A stretch of DNA of 64,000 nt, taken from the NCBI GenBank assembly GCA_946894095.1, contig OX335644.1, positions 13,311,595-13,375,594 on the forward strand, in the 5' to 3' direction. This document shows, one piece after another, positions 11,025 through 21,520 of the stretch. The translations under genes and the position numbers were made by a program. The stretch comes from Incurvaria masculella (Eukaryota; Arthropoda; Insecta; Lepidoptera; Incurvariidae). The notes below the pieces were generated by a model that searched no databases, was not told where the DNA came from, and worked only from the letters and a program-made list of their open reading frames with translations. Position 1 is the first letter of the stretch. The number at the start of each line of letters is the position of its first letter.

Positions 11025-11510
11025 AACGCGCGTGACTGTAAAAAAATATCCTTTTGTAAAACTGCAGATGCAATACTTTCTGCATTGTATCGTCAGTACA
11101 AAGAAGAATGCTCCTGGTACTGAATGGAATTTAATTCCTCCGTCTCCATTCTACTATACCGTTCAACGCGCAGTGGGTAGTAAATGCACACATACACTGC
11201 CCACGTTCCTGCTATTTGAACTAATTGATCCTTTAGGTCCTTTATGTATAAGATCGGTAAACTGTGCAATGAATTCCGGCAGAGTAATTTCCCGAAAGTA
11301 CAACCTGGGCTCCTTCAAACGCAATGTGACACTTAGGGCCGAGTGCACGAAAGGACAAAAAATCAAAATCAACGTCAAAGTATGATCAAACACGGCACTT
11401 TGTGTGGACAGTATGGAAGAAACTCTATGCGGATCACTAAAAGTGACGTGTTTGAACATTGATTAACTCGGCCGTCTCTTCGTGCAACCGGGTCTTAGTC
11501 ATCATGCTAT
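11025..11510. other. Unassigned, open in two frames
   Basis: Overlapping open frames exist on both strands (about 80-98 residues), which suggests chance or a decayed element rather than a gene. No recognised motif. Confidence 0.3.
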
Positions 11511-11544
11511 GTTGAACTCCCCGCCCCGTTAATGTACAACTTTA

Positions 11545-11665
11545 ATCCTCTTTCGGAGTTCATTAAGTGCATTTTGTCACGAATACGAGCTGATCCATGG
11601 TTCGGAATCCATGTAAATCTGTAGGCCCTAGTACCTAGTAGGGTTTAGCCAGTCCGGGTATTCGA
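11545..11665 (+). mobile_element. SINE fragment, linker region
   Basis: GTGCATTTTGTCACGAATAC and CCATGGTTCGGAATCCATGT match the linker of tRNA-headed copies (15893 onward). It breaks off at the start of the body. Confidence 0.6.
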
Positions 11666-12156
11666 AATCGTTTCAGTAGTTTTGGCGTGATTGAATAACC
11701 AGCATCCGAGCATCCAAACTATAATGTAAATTACTAGCTACTAAATAATACTAGATAAATAATACTAGAGCTACGCTCGGATCAATGTCGTTTGGACTGA
11801 TGTCCGGCTAAATTATTTGCTGAACCATATAATTTCCATATACGGAAAAATCTGGGTCTAGATAACAGCTATCGGGTTCAACTATGGCTAAGCACTCTCG
11901 AGGTGAACCCATAAAAGTACGAAAAAATCATTCATCAAAATCTGTTAACCGTTTAGGCCAAATTAGAATTAATAACATGCACAGCGGAATTTTGTACTGG
12001 GAATAAATTACGTTTTTTGGTTATTTTAATTGTCTTTTATTACTAGTGTTGGGTGTTTTGCCTGTCCTCCATTACTAAGATCGAATATTAGAAAATTATG
12101 GCATGGCATTATTTTCTAATCTTTTAGTTTGCAAATCAATTATTTTTTATTAGGTT
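11666..12156. other. Unassigned spacer
   Basis: AT-rich with simple TACTAGATAAATAA-like stretches near 11740. No gene or repeat partner was seen. Confidence 0.35.
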
Positions 12157-12540
12157 CAGCCTCAGTGGCCCAGTGGCGCGACACTTCGGCGATCGCTCTC
12201 CGAAGTTAAGCAACGCTGGGTCCGGTCTGGTCTTGGATGGGTGACCATTCGACCGTTGAGAGAGGCTGGCCGTGGTTCGGATTCCACGTTAAGCTGTAGG
12301 TCCCCTTCCTTACTTACTAGGTGGTAGGGTTTATCCCGCCCGGGTTGGTACCATCGCATTGGATGAACGATGGTCGAAGCGGCAATGAAAATTGTCCGTG
12401 TTTTCCATCCAGTTCAATGTAGCCTTGCAATATAAGGAAGGTCCTGGCATGGCACCTAGTTCCCATGTGATGTGTTGGGCTAATACCATGACAGAACGTG
12501 TGGTATTAGCCATCCATGTCCAGTCACATAAAAAAAAAAA
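12157..12540 (+). mobile_element. Full-length SINE with 5S-rRNA-like head
   Basis: The head contains CCGAAGTTAAGCAACGCTGG and, after a short gap, CTTGGATGGGTGACC. Both are hallmark stretches of eukaryotic 5S rRNA covering its internal pol III promoter (box A to box C), so this is a 5S-derived (SINE3-type) element. Then follow the linker (GGTTCGGATTCCACG), the body (CCATCGCATTGGATGAACGA, GGCAATGAAAATTGTCCGTG), the 5S-subtype 3' half (GTTCCCATGTGATGTGTTGG) and an A-rich tail at 12529-12540. It is the best preserved of about 17 copies or fragments in the window. Confidence 0.8.
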
Positions 12541-12924
12541 CTAGGGTTAATATCAGAAAGCCTAAAATGTTTTGTCACTCGTATGTATATTCATGATTCC
12601 TTTACGAACAGGAAGTCAGAGCCAAAGGGGGGTGCCTCTGTACACGAAATTTAACATCTTTTGTTTAACGACTATGGTTTTAAAGACAAAAACATCCTCC
12701 CCTTGCACTATGTTGTCATAAAAAAAAGTATGGGGTTGATGAAAATGTTTTGTATTTCAACAATGTTGACAATAGTGAAGCGCCGTACCCTGAGACCGTA
12801 TATTGGTGTTCGGGAGCCAGAAATGGCACCCGTGATGATGAAGTTTGTAAAACAAAATTGTAGAAAAAACTAGTTTAATTCTGTGCAAAAATCACATACT
12901 TTTGGATCCAAATATGTACAAAAA
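12541..12924. other. Unassigned spacer
   Basis: The open frame at 12661-12873 (70 residues) has no recognised motif. Nothing else was seen. Confidence 0.35.
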
Positions 12925-13010
12925 ACGTAATTTTTTGGTGTTAAATCATGTACGATGATACGGAACCCTTCGTGTGAGAGTCGACTCGCACTAGCCGGTT
13001 TTTTTTCGAT
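12925..13010 (-). mobile_element. GACG-element left end, fragment
   Basis: Inverse of the family start: TACGGAACCCTTCGTGTG, then GACTCGCACTAGCCGGTTTTT. Confidence 0.7.
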
Positions 13011-13104
13011 AAGTTGAACCTCGGTTGCGTATTTTTTTTTCAAAATCGTCGGGTTCGAGTCTTGGCAAAAAAAAATTCTTTCGAAAATCGCTAAAATGTG
13101 TGCT

Positions 13105-13260
13105 GAGTGTTTATTTATTTTGCCGCTATAACAACAAATAGGTAATATTAAAAAAATAAAAAATAAAGAGGGGGTCTCCTTAATGGGTAAATAAAAAAAA
13201 AGGGGGCCCCATCCAAAAACGTGTTTTTTTGTATTAAAACTTGTACGATTGTACGGATTT
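13105..13260 (-). mobile_element. GACG-element internal fragment
   Basis: GTTTATTTATTTTGCCGCTA then AACAACAAATAGGTAA is the inverse of the family's central block. Both ends are missing. Confidence 0.6.
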
Positions 13261-13496
13261 GGATTTTCGGATTTATTAATGGTAACGAAATGTAATCAGA
13301 AAATTTTAAAATGTTAACATTTCGCCAATGAATGCCCGTCTTATCTATTGGCATGTTATACACTCTTTATCTCCTTCGTGATCCCAACAATTAGGGTTGT
13401 CTTCAAGTCCTCTAATGACACAGATTACGGTTCTTTGGTGATCTATGCTAATGGAATCTTTACCTTTCTGAACTTTCGTACGCGAATGGTGGATAC

Positions 13497-13843
13497 AAAA
13501 AAAACCGGCCAAGTGCGAATCGGACTCGCACACGAAGGGTTCCGTACCATCGTAAAAAAATGTATACAAAAAAATAACGTTTTTTGTATGGGGACCCCCT
13601 TTAATTTTAATTATTTCTTAATCTTACCTATTTGTTGTTATAGCGGCAAAATAAATACACACTCTGTGAAAATTTTATCTGTCTATCTGTTACGGTTACT
13701 GAGATACAGCCCTGTGACAGACGGACAGACGGACAGACGGACAGACGGACGGACGGACGGACGGACGGACGGACGGACGGACGGACAGCGGAGGCTTAGT
13801 AATAGGGTTCCGTTTTCACCCTTTGGGTACGGAACCCTAATAA
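13497..13843 (+). mobile_element. GACG-element, complete, expanded microsatellite
   Basis: Full copy with the longest GACG/GACA tract in the window (about 13716-13788). The 234-residue open frame spanning it is an artefact of the tetranucleotide tract being open in several frames. Confidence 0.8.
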
Positions 13844-14087
13844 AGCTAATCTCACCTACATACCTGGGTAGACTCTTTGTTCCATTGGAGCGGTGCGCTT
13901 ATAGTATAAAAGGTTCTTCTACGTATCTCGTTAGCTTCATTGCTACATACTTTTGGTTTTATCTAACTCTAATTCACCTATTGAAGCGATGTTCCATCTG
14001 GTGTCTACGGTTTTCATGTTTGGTTTTATTGTGTACACTTACGACGGGATAGTTTCTGTTTTATTGTTAATGGGAGAATACCTTTTG

Positions 14088-14155
14088 TCAGCCTCGATAG
14101 CCCAGTAGCACGACGACGCCGTGCCACTGGTGTCATTCGAGGCTCAGCAACTATA
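14088..14155 (+). mobile_element. SINE head fragment (5S-type)
   Basis: GTCAGCCTCGATAGCCCAGT matches the extreme 5' end of 5S-headed SINEs; the rest of the element is absent. Confidence 0.45.
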
Positions 14156-15601
14156 GGCGTTTTGGCGTTACAATTCACATTTGAGAATACATTAAAATAC
14201 AAACCCATGAAAATCAATGATTCAATGATGTTGCGCGCGGTGATGATGTTGCGGCGCATTCCCATACAATTATATGGGCACTTTGACCTTACGACTGAGT
14301 CGCGATATCGATCGCATGCCACTTCTTCCTTGAAAATTTGAATCAGTTTATTAAAAATCAACATTTTCCTTTAGTTTGCCTTATAAAATTACTTAACAGG
14401 ATTTATACTTATATTTTATTATTTGAGTGTACGGCCTCATCACTAATTTGAGTGTTTTTCGCTATTTCTTATAGTTTCAAATTTGGACCTAAAGGCCCAC
14501 TTGATAAATTCACCTTATACAGGTGAAGAGCAGAGGCAGACCTACACCTGATTTCGCGCTTCGTAATCGCACTGCGGGTTTGTAGGATCCTCCAGAATAA
14601 GAAGGGTTCCAAGAGTGGCACCCACTAACAATTTGACCCGCCTTCTCAAGAAAAGTCGATCTTTCATGAACATTTCTGGTACTGAAAATAGACAGGTACT
14701 ATTTGTTTTTATTGGGCCTCAGATCGGAAACCTGCCTGGGACACTTTCAGAAACAAATCACAATTTAATCTTACACTTAATTAACTTTACAGTGAGAGTC
14801 GTTACCCTATCCATTCCTCATACTCTGGCGATAACTGTTTACATGCTACAAAGGTTTTACAAGTTTTTTTATTGTTTTGGATTCAAGAATTTATTCTTAA
14901 AACGTACGTCTGCATGTTTTTATTTTATCAACACCTCAATTACCTTTTAAATTGGAAAATATTGGCTAATAAACATTGGAAAAAGGTGTCTTTTTTTTTC
15001 TTTTTTTAAGATTTTTGTTACTGAAAAAAAAACCGATATTTACATAAAAATAAAAACATTCGAATATAGAATCAAACTTTTTGAAGTAATTGAAAATGTA
15101 TACTTAAAATTTGACTACTTTTAGGGGTAGCGAAACGTTAGGGCCAGACGATTCCGCTAGTTTTATTCACATTCGGCGTACCTTGGCCAATGAATAAAGA
15201 GAGTATTTCATCAAATCATGAAATCTCAGAGCCCCGTTGACTTCACGACAGTCTTAAGACCAGATATTAAATACACGTCTGATAAATGCCGACTTAGAGT
15301 GGTTATAAAATCCTATAGCCCCCATAATGTATGGACATCGTTTGGTACTCGAAAGTGTAAATTATTTCCAGTAAGCCTGTTATTGGGTCTTATGTTCGGA
15401 GATGATTTCTCTGGACACACCCCACGCGTCACTGTGACCTTGTATGCAAGAAATGTGGCCTTACGTTATTCGTGGAGCACAGTTCTATTGTTTTGGTATA
15501 GAAAACTTATCCACAAGCATAGAAAGAAATATGGCCAGAAAGATCTTATCATAAACTCTTATTTTCTTAGATATCATTTTCATAGAACCTAGAAATAATA
15601 T
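14156..15601. other. Long unassigned spacer
   Basis: Open frames of 111-124 residues at 14026-14364 (-), 14615-14950 (+) and 15218-15592 (+) have no motif I recognise and no splice context. They are left as unsupported. Confidence 0.3.
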
Positions 15602-15640
15602 AAATATCCTCAAAGTAAAATCTTTGCTTTGAGGATATTT
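15602..15640. repeat. Perfect 14-bp hairpin
   Basis: AAATATCCTCAAAG at 15602-15615 is perfectly complementary to 15627-15640 across an 11-nt loop. Function unknown. Confidence 0.6.
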
Positions 15641-15657
15641 CTCAAAGAAAACAATTT

Positions 15658-16352
15658 TGACCTAAATTGGCGTTTACGGTACTTCGAAGGTACGTAAAAA
15701 CGTCAAACCCCATACAAGTTTTACAACGTATTCAATGGTTTTACTTCTTCAACCTGTCAAAGTGAAACTCGGACTGCCGATTTGAATGAAAACACGACTC
15801 CTGCACAGATTGCGGGGACTGGCCTAGCGTACCAGATGCCTGGGTTCGATACCGACATGCACCACTGTCTTTCTCTTTCCGAATCCGATAAGTGCATTTC
15901 ATCACGAATGCGAGCTGCTCCATGGTTCGGAATCCATGTAAAACTGTAGGTCCCCTTCCCCTACTAGGTGGTAGGGTTTACGCCCGCCCGGGTTGGTACC
16001 ATCGCATTGGATGAAAATATGGTCGAAGCGGCAATGAAAAATTGTCCGTGTTTTCCATTCAGTTCAATGTAGCCGTACTCATAAAGGTAAGGTCCTGGCA
16101 TAGCACCTGATTGCTTCGGGAATGTGGTGTATTGGGCTAATATCATAACGGTAGTTGTGTGGTATTAGCCATCCATGTCAGGTCGCATAAAAATAAAAGA
16201 AAAAATACGGCAACTTCAACGTATTTACGGCTACGATGCGTAAGCTGTCAATTCAAACTCGGACTCGCAAATGTTAGGGGCGCGCTCTTCAATGTTCCAT
16301 ACATTTGAAAGCGGTAGACGATTGGTTTGGCGTAAACGCCAATTTAGGTGAG
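15658..16352. mobile_element. MITE with ACCTAAATTGGCGTTTACG ends, interrupted by a SINE
   Basis: The left end GACCTAAATTGGCGTTTACG and right end GCGTAAACGCCAATTTAGGT are inverted repeats. Two other copies are at 47731-48555 and 49455-49776. A tRNA-headed SINE at 15801-16205 sits inside, so this MITE insertion is older than the SINE insertion. Confidence 0.75.
15801..16205 (+). mobile_element. Full-length SINE with tRNA-like head
   Basis: The head carries an A-box-like GGACTGGCCTAGCGTACC and a B-box-like GGGTTCGATACC. It is followed by a pyrimidine stretch (TGTCTTTCTCTTTCC), the linker GTGCATTTCATCACGAATGC, the shared body and the tRNA-subtype 3' half (CTTCGGGAATGTGGTGTATT), ending in an A-rich tail. 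The body is the same as in 5S-headed copies but the 3' half differs. Confidence 0.75.
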
Positions 16353-16379
16353 ATGTCGGACTACGGGCTCCGGGTGTGA

Positions 16380-16566
16380 TAAGTGCATTTCGTCACGAAT
16401 GCGAGCTGCTCCATGGTTCGGAATATATGTAAAACTTGACTTTAATGAAAATCTTGCCGAAAGGGCAATGTAAATTGTCCTTGTTTTCGATCCATAAAAG
16501 GGAATTTCCTGGCATGGCACCTAACTCTTTCAGGAATGTGGCTAATTTCATGGCGATAAGCTGTGG
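16380..16566 (+). mobile_element. SINE fragment, decayed
   Basis: Linker GTGCATTTCGTCACGAATGC, then a shortened body (GGCAATGTAAATTGTCCTTG, CCTGGCATGGCACC). It stops at the TTAA where the next MITE is inserted. Confidence 0.6.
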
Positions 16567-16571
16567 TTTAA

Positions 16572-17029
16572 GGCCCTGGTACTAGCCAAATCGCAAAGTT
16601 AGACGAGGCACCCCAAGATAACTAACTAAGTCTGACGATTATAAGTGTCATTCTTACAATATATGATTCCTTGTCTAGGAATCAAATGTATGTTTCCTTT
16701 TTCTATACAAAATACATTGCGGAAACGGTGTCCATTTCCGAACTTTTTTGACTAAATGTAGAAATCTAAAAGCAAATGGAACTTTTTGTTTATGCATATA
16801 TGCTGTTTTTGCTTATATCTAGAAATCGAATTACTTTCAGATTTCTAATGAGAAAAATGAACTTTTTTATTTTTATTATTATTTAAATAAATGATGGAAT
16901 CAAAAAATATTAACAATCCATTATCAGTCTGGAGTTCTATTTGGATTTGCTGAAGCGTTTCACTACATATTATTACATTTGTTAAAAAGTGCATTTGTAT
17001 GGCGCGAGTAGTTGGCTAGTCCTAGCGCC
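16572..17029. mobile_element. TTAA-flanked MITE family 2, copy A
   Basis: Flanked by TTAA on both sides (16568-16571 and 17030-17033). The ends GGCCCTGGTACTAGCCAA and TTGGCTAGTCCTAGCGCC are inverted repeats. The TTAA target preference is that of piggyBac transposases, so this is likely a piggyBac-mobilised non-autonomous element. A near-identical copy is at 54965-55431. Confidence 0.75.
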
Positions 17030-17033
17030 TTAA

Positions 17034-17445
17034 CCACCCACGTAGAACTAGGATGATATCACGAGAACATAACTAGCATCTGTATTCTGCGGTTGACAAA
17101 ATATTTGATGCTTAGTACTACATTAATTACTTACGTGATTTATTAAATATTTAAGTAGGTAAATACGCGTATGTGGTAAATGTAATATTTTCGGACATCA
17201 ATTAAAATGTGTGACAGATGAACAGAAGTAATAACATAGTTATAGCAGTAATGATAAAAGTATTACATAGATGTAGTCGTTTATAATGACTATTATTTGA
17301 ATAGTGTGTAGTTTCAAGGAATTCATTCAAGACGCTATCACGGAGGCCACGTCATTACGCAGACCAGTCATTACATTTTGTAAAAACGGGAATATCCTCA
17401 TCAATATTTGCTCAACTATCCGTGCCGCATCACCCCCACCTCCTG
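17034..17445. other. Unassigned spacer
   Basis: AT-rich. No gene or repeat partner was recognised. Confidence 0.35.
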
Positions 17446-17725
17446 GCTTTTTAGGGTTCCGCACCCAAAGGGGGTCCGTCCGTCCGTCCGTCCGTCCGTC
17501 CGTCTGTCACAGGGCTGTATCTCAGTAAGCGTTACAGATAGACAGCTGAAATTTTCAGAGAGTGTGTATTTATTTTGCCGCTATAGCAACAACTAGGTAA
17601 AATTGAAAAATTATTAAAATAACAGGGGGCCCCATACAAAAACGTGATTATTTGTGTTAAATATTTTACGATGGTACGGAACCCTTCGTGTGCGAGTCCG
17701 ACTCGCACTTGGCCGGTTTTTAAAA
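17446..17725 (-). mobile_element. GACG-element, complete, reverse orientation
   Basis: Opens with TTTTTAGGGTTCCG, includes a (CCGT)n tract at about 17477-17502, the inverse central block TTTGCCGCTATAGCAACAAC, and closes with GACTCGCACTTGGCCGGTTT. Confidence 0.8.
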
Positions 17726-18879
17726 GCATTTGCCGCCGCGTCGCGCCGGGACGATCCTGCACTGACATTGACATGGATGGTAAATTTCTCCCTTGACTGT
17801 GGTTATGGTATTAGTCGTCACATAAAACATTAAGGTCGTGACAACACCTGATTGCATTCAGGTCCATAAGGGCGCGGGCGTAAGTGACACAATGTTTGGA
17901 GGTTTAGAATAGGGAGTGGACTGAATACATTTTCTTTTAATCGGTACCTCCAAATAATCCAGGTGCTGGTCTCCTGTCGTCTTCTCGATTTGGTTTTCCT
18001 TGAAAAACCTTGTGCACAGGCCCAGGGTCGCCCTTGCTTGAACGATGGAGCACTGAGCACTGAGTAGCACTGCAGCTACTCTCTTAATCCTTGATGATTG
18101 AATGCTTGTACAATTCTTCTTTATTGCAACAATAACCACTTTTTTGTTGAGTTTGATGTTGCTGCACCGAGGTCGTCTATCTATGTTTCAAATATAACGG
18201 TAAATATATGATGCTCATATTCTGTGTTGAAACTTTTTTATGAAAGTTTATGAATATTTGTCTAATTTGAGAACACAAAGCACCAGAGACTAAACAATTT
18301 TATTTTTAAATTATAGGTATTCTAGCTAGACCATCAATCTACAGATTTACTTTTTGATTATCGAAATTCCTTGTGATTATTTTTAAATATAATAATATGT
18401 TGTTTTCAATCGATTTTTTTCAATTTTATTGTTATTTAAATATGAAATATTCTAAGTTAGTTAACGACACTTATTTTTATGTCTTTGCACCGGTGCAGAC
18501 ACGCACGTTGCAGATTTGTTCATTGAGAGAAGTATCGTCAACTTTGGTGTAAAACAAGGAAATGTCCAGTCAATTAAAAATAGGATATTATTTCTCTTGC
18601 CACTAAACACGTAACTGTGCGTATTCGCTGTTCATTGTATATTGTTTTTTTATTCACAAACAAATATGCCGTTCCTTAAGTATTAAACATTTATAATTTA
18701 ATTTGCAAAAACAAAATGTGCTGAATACATAATGTTAATTTTGTATCTACTTCGACTTGATTCTCTTGCTTTATCCGTATCTGACTCTCTGTAGCATAGA
18801 TATAAATATGAATGTGCATGACTTGGCACAACGCTACAACGCGACGGAGCGGACCGCTAATTCGGCTCGCATTCTCATC
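17726..18879. other. Unassigned spacer with SINE tail remnant
   Basis: About 17765-17828 resembles a decayed SINE 3' end (GACATGGATGG, then GGTATTAGTCGTCACATAAAA). A 93-residue minus-strand frame at 17858-18139 is not recognised. The remainder is AT-rich. Confidence 0.3.
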
Positions 18880-18951
18880 GGGGGTATAACTCAGTGGTAG
18901 AGTGTCTGCTTCGCATGCTGAAAGTCCTGGGTTCAAATCCCAGTACCTCCA
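18880..18951 (+). tRNA. tRNA-Ala (anticodon CGC)
   Basis: A 72-nt cloverleaf. The acceptor stem GGGGGTA pairs with TACCTCC (one G-U pair), discriminator A at 18951. The D-stem ACTC pairs with GAGT. The anticodon stem TCTGC/GCTGA has one T-T mismatch; loop TTCGCAT gives anticodon CGC (18912-18914), reading alanine codon GCG. The T-arm CTGGG-TTCAAAT-CCCAG is perfect. CCA is not encoded, as in eukaryotic nuclear genes. A T7 run starting at 18955 is a standard pol III terminator. The 5' half resembles animal tRNA-Cys, but the anticodon and acceptor end favour Ala. The minus-strand 114-residue frame across it is a by-product. Functional status is likely but the stem mismatch leaves some doubt. Confidence 0.82.
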
Positions 18952-18954
18952 AAC

Positions 18955-18961
18955 TTTTTTT
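18955..18961 (+). terminator. Pol III T-run terminator of the tRNA gene
   Basis: Seven consecutive T residues begin 4 nt after the tRNA 3' end. Confidence 0.7.
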
Positions 18962-19417
18962 ACTTTATAAGTACCGTTCATTTTTATGTTGCTCGGTACT
19001 TTTTTATGGAACTCGACATTGATGGCTAATAACACAACTACTGTCGTGATGTCAGCCCGACATTAGAACTTCCTAAAAATGGACGGTATTTATGGCCGAC
19101 AACGCATAAAAAAGAAAGCGCGGCCGGCGGGTTATTTCCAGCCTTGACCGCGGCTGACACCCACCTGTGAAGGCTGTACATTGACCTTAGAGGTAAGGTG
19201 GATCAAATAGACCGGTGCGTAGCGTTTTGCTTTGATTTTCTTCATAATGTACTACCTATAGGTATAAAATTTAATGTAACAAACTATGTTTCCTATCAAA
19301 ACCAGTTAAATATAAAGGAATAATGATTAAAAAGTTCTGGATTTATATGGATTCACATATTTTTTCATTGTATTACATTTCGAAAGAACTCCCGGTTTAC
19401 TGATCTATATGACAGCT
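18962..19417. other. Unassigned spacer
   Basis: No gene or repeat recognised; a short GC-rich patch lies near 19110-19150. Confidence 0.35.
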
Positions 19418-19525
19418 GTATTCAGAGTGGGCGGACTAACTTTAATCCCCCGGACTAAACCGGTTTTTGTATGGTTAGCCCGGTGCTAATCTCGTACTAA
19501 GTTTTGACAGGCTCCCTCTGAATAC
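19418..19525 (+). mobile_element. Small MITE with GTATTCAGAG ends, copy 1
   Basis: A 108-bp element with terminal inverted repeats GTATTCAGAG and CTCTGAATAC. Internal GGACTAAACCGGTTTTTGTA and GCTAATCTCGTACTAAGTTT are shared with copies at 30455-30556 and 57594-57695. Confidence 0.75.
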
Positions 19526-19949
19526 GCCCTCCCTCTGAATTGTGAGTTGATTGCGGCCAATCGTGCACAAATGTAACTTCATTTATTTCTTAGGTAAACG
19601 CTAACATTTAATTAAAGCTATACCAATTCGAATCTCCATAAAATAACAGTCTTTTTATATTCATTTGTATTATAATTATTTCGGTAATAAAGCAATGTAT
19701 TTTGAGCCGGCAAGGTAACCTAGCGACCTCGAAAGACTCATCTTGTCGTGTCATCTTATTTCTGTACCTATTCGTCGCATCGCCTCCGCTGCACAGAAGC
19801 CTAATAATGCTTGACAGACACAGCAAGACACCCACTTGAAGACAAAGATTGACAGTAAGAATACGTTGTCATTTGTCAACTATGCCACATCTTAGCGTAA
19901 GCGGAACTTAATTATATTTAGTGCGTGTATTTATTTTCATATAATTCGG

Positions 19950-20058
19950 ATGAAGGTACATACATACATACATACTTACTTACATACATGCATACATACA
20001 TACATACATGCATGCATACATACATACATACATACATACATACATACATACATACATA
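19950..20058. repeat. (CATA)n microsatellite
   Basis: Interrupted tetranucleotide CATA tract with CTTA and CATG variants. Repeated at 23172-23280 and, 8 bp longer, at 26402-26510. Confidence 0.9.
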
Positions 20059-20446
20059 AAAGATCAGACATAGACTCTACAAATGCAGTATCTTAGAAAA
20101 CAAAGCAACTTACTCCATGAACAAGGGTACAGATTTATTATTAGCATAGATATAGATGACTAATGCAAAGCTAGACTTCAGCAAGTAAACGTCAAAAGTT
20201 TTCCAACCCCGCCACCGGTCTATACTATAACCCATGAAATTTCTCCTGCAGTCCCTTCTACTGTAATTCATGTCTCCTACCAACATCATTTTAGATTCTA
20301 CACACTTTTTTACCTTTTATCTGCGATACGAACTTTGTTTGCAAATATCATTACAAAAAACTGAATTGGCATCGGACCCTATAGTCAGCCCTAGGTTGAC
20401 TTGAGTTAATTAATACTTAGTTAACTTTCATACCAAAAAATACGAA

Positions 20447-20621
20447 TTTTAACAGAGATTTTGATTTTGATCCGAAAGTATATAATCTGCCTCGTAAACT
20501 ACCTACTAACCCTAAAATCAATCAAATAACATTTTTAAAATTCCCTGGAAAATGCATGTGTTGCACAAAATCCGCCCATGTTCAAACACGGGAGTTAAAT
20601 TCGAAATGCATCGACACAGGT
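20447..20621 (+). pseudogene. Possible piggyBac-like transposase C-terminal remnant
   Basis: The plus-strand frame reads LPRKLPTNPK, then KCMCCTKSAHVQTRELNSKC. This resembles the end of piggyBac-type transposases, where an LP..IP motif precedes a Cys-rich zinc domain of form CxxC...TRxxCxxC. The last cysteine pair is incomplete. The frame runs into CACAG|GTAAAT, a possible splice donor. No DDE catalytic region precedes it. Repeated in copies 2 (about 23669) and 3 (26882-27097), where copy 3 alone has an ATG. Assignment is by remembered family pattern only. Confidence 0.35.
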
Positions 20622-20734
20622 AAATACATTGTTTTTCAACCTAAGATAAGTGTAAGTGCAAACTCAAAACAATGGGCTGTGATTAGCTCTCCACGCTGGG
20701 TTTTGTGCATCCTGTCTGCGAATAACGATCATCA

Positions 20735-21107
20735 GTTAAGGATGTTCCGACCCATACAATGTTTTTTTTTACACAGAACGCAAAAAGTATTGCACTTTAA
20801 GCCACGAATTAATAATAAAAGTTTAATATAGTCATATTACTTGCAGCGAAAACAATTTCACAATTTCAGGATTATTGGTTTTGTTAAAATTTATTTAAAT
20901 ACGATTTTTTATTTAACAGCGCCATCTAACGGTGTAAAACTTCTAATCGGCAATTACAACGAAACCATTAAACCTGAAATTGTGAATATGTTTTCGCTGC
21001 AACTACAATGGCTATATTTAATATTTTTGACGAATTCGTGCCTTAAAGTGCAATACTTTTTGCGTTCTGTGTAAAAAAAACATTGTATGGGTCGGAACAT
21101 CCTTAAC
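20735..21107. mobile_element. TTAA-flanked palindromic MITE family 3 (in unit 1)
   Basis: About 140-bp arms: GTTAAGGATGTTCCGACCCA at the left faces its inverse at 21088-21107. The arms share the poly-T block, CAGAACGCAAAAAGTATTGC and TTGCAGCGAAAACA. TTAA lies at each tip, consistent with a piggyBac-type target. Also in units 2 (23957-24329) and 3 (about 27187-27558). The short plus-strand frames at 20556 and 20841 run through these arms and are not genes. Confidence 0.75.
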
Positions 21108-21437
21108 TTGTCTTATTACTACCTAACTACATACTAACCTAAACGGCTAGTTTCGGGTAGTTCATATATCGTGCCTAATTAGGAAACGACTAATTCTCTC
21201 CAATGCTCTTTACACTTTCTTCTATCCAATTAATCGTAGGTTTCTGGAGTCGAAATAATATCCTATTTTTAAAAATATGCCGTTGGCAAAATTTGTAAAA
21301 CGTTTTTGCAACATATGCATACACAAACACAGTACACGAACATATTTCTTGGTTAGGCTGTTAGCTTTTTTAAGGTTTTTAAAATTTTAATCTTTCATGA
21401 AAAATTTTCTTTTTCCGATGCAGATTAACTCTTTCAA

Positions 21438-21520
21438 AATACCGGCCAAGTGCGAGTCGGACTGGCACACAAAGGGTTCCGTACAATATTACAAGATTTA
21501 ACACGAAAAAATCATTAGAG
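21438..21520 (+). mobile_element. GACG-element left-end fragment (in unit 1)
   Basis: ACCGGCCAAGTGCGAGTCGG and GGGTTCCGTAC, with ACACGAAAAAATCA after; truncated before the central block. Repeated in units 2 and 3. Confidence 0.75.

Noticed and set aside
10912..11385. 157-residue open frame as a gene
   Set aside because: It starts inside a SINE body, overlaps open frames on the other strand and has no recognisable domain.
13348..14052. 234-residue open frame as a gene
   Set aside because: It runs through a complete GACG-element; the RTDGRTDG run is the translated microsatellite.
15218..15592. 124-residue plus-strand frame
   Set aside because: No domain, no splice or promoter context; consistent with a chance frame, though not disproved.
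18691..19035. 114-residue minus-strand protein (DLNPGLSACEAD...)
   Set aside because: That stretch is the complement of the tRNA-Ala gene; such pseudo-peptides are a common by-product of tRNA translation.
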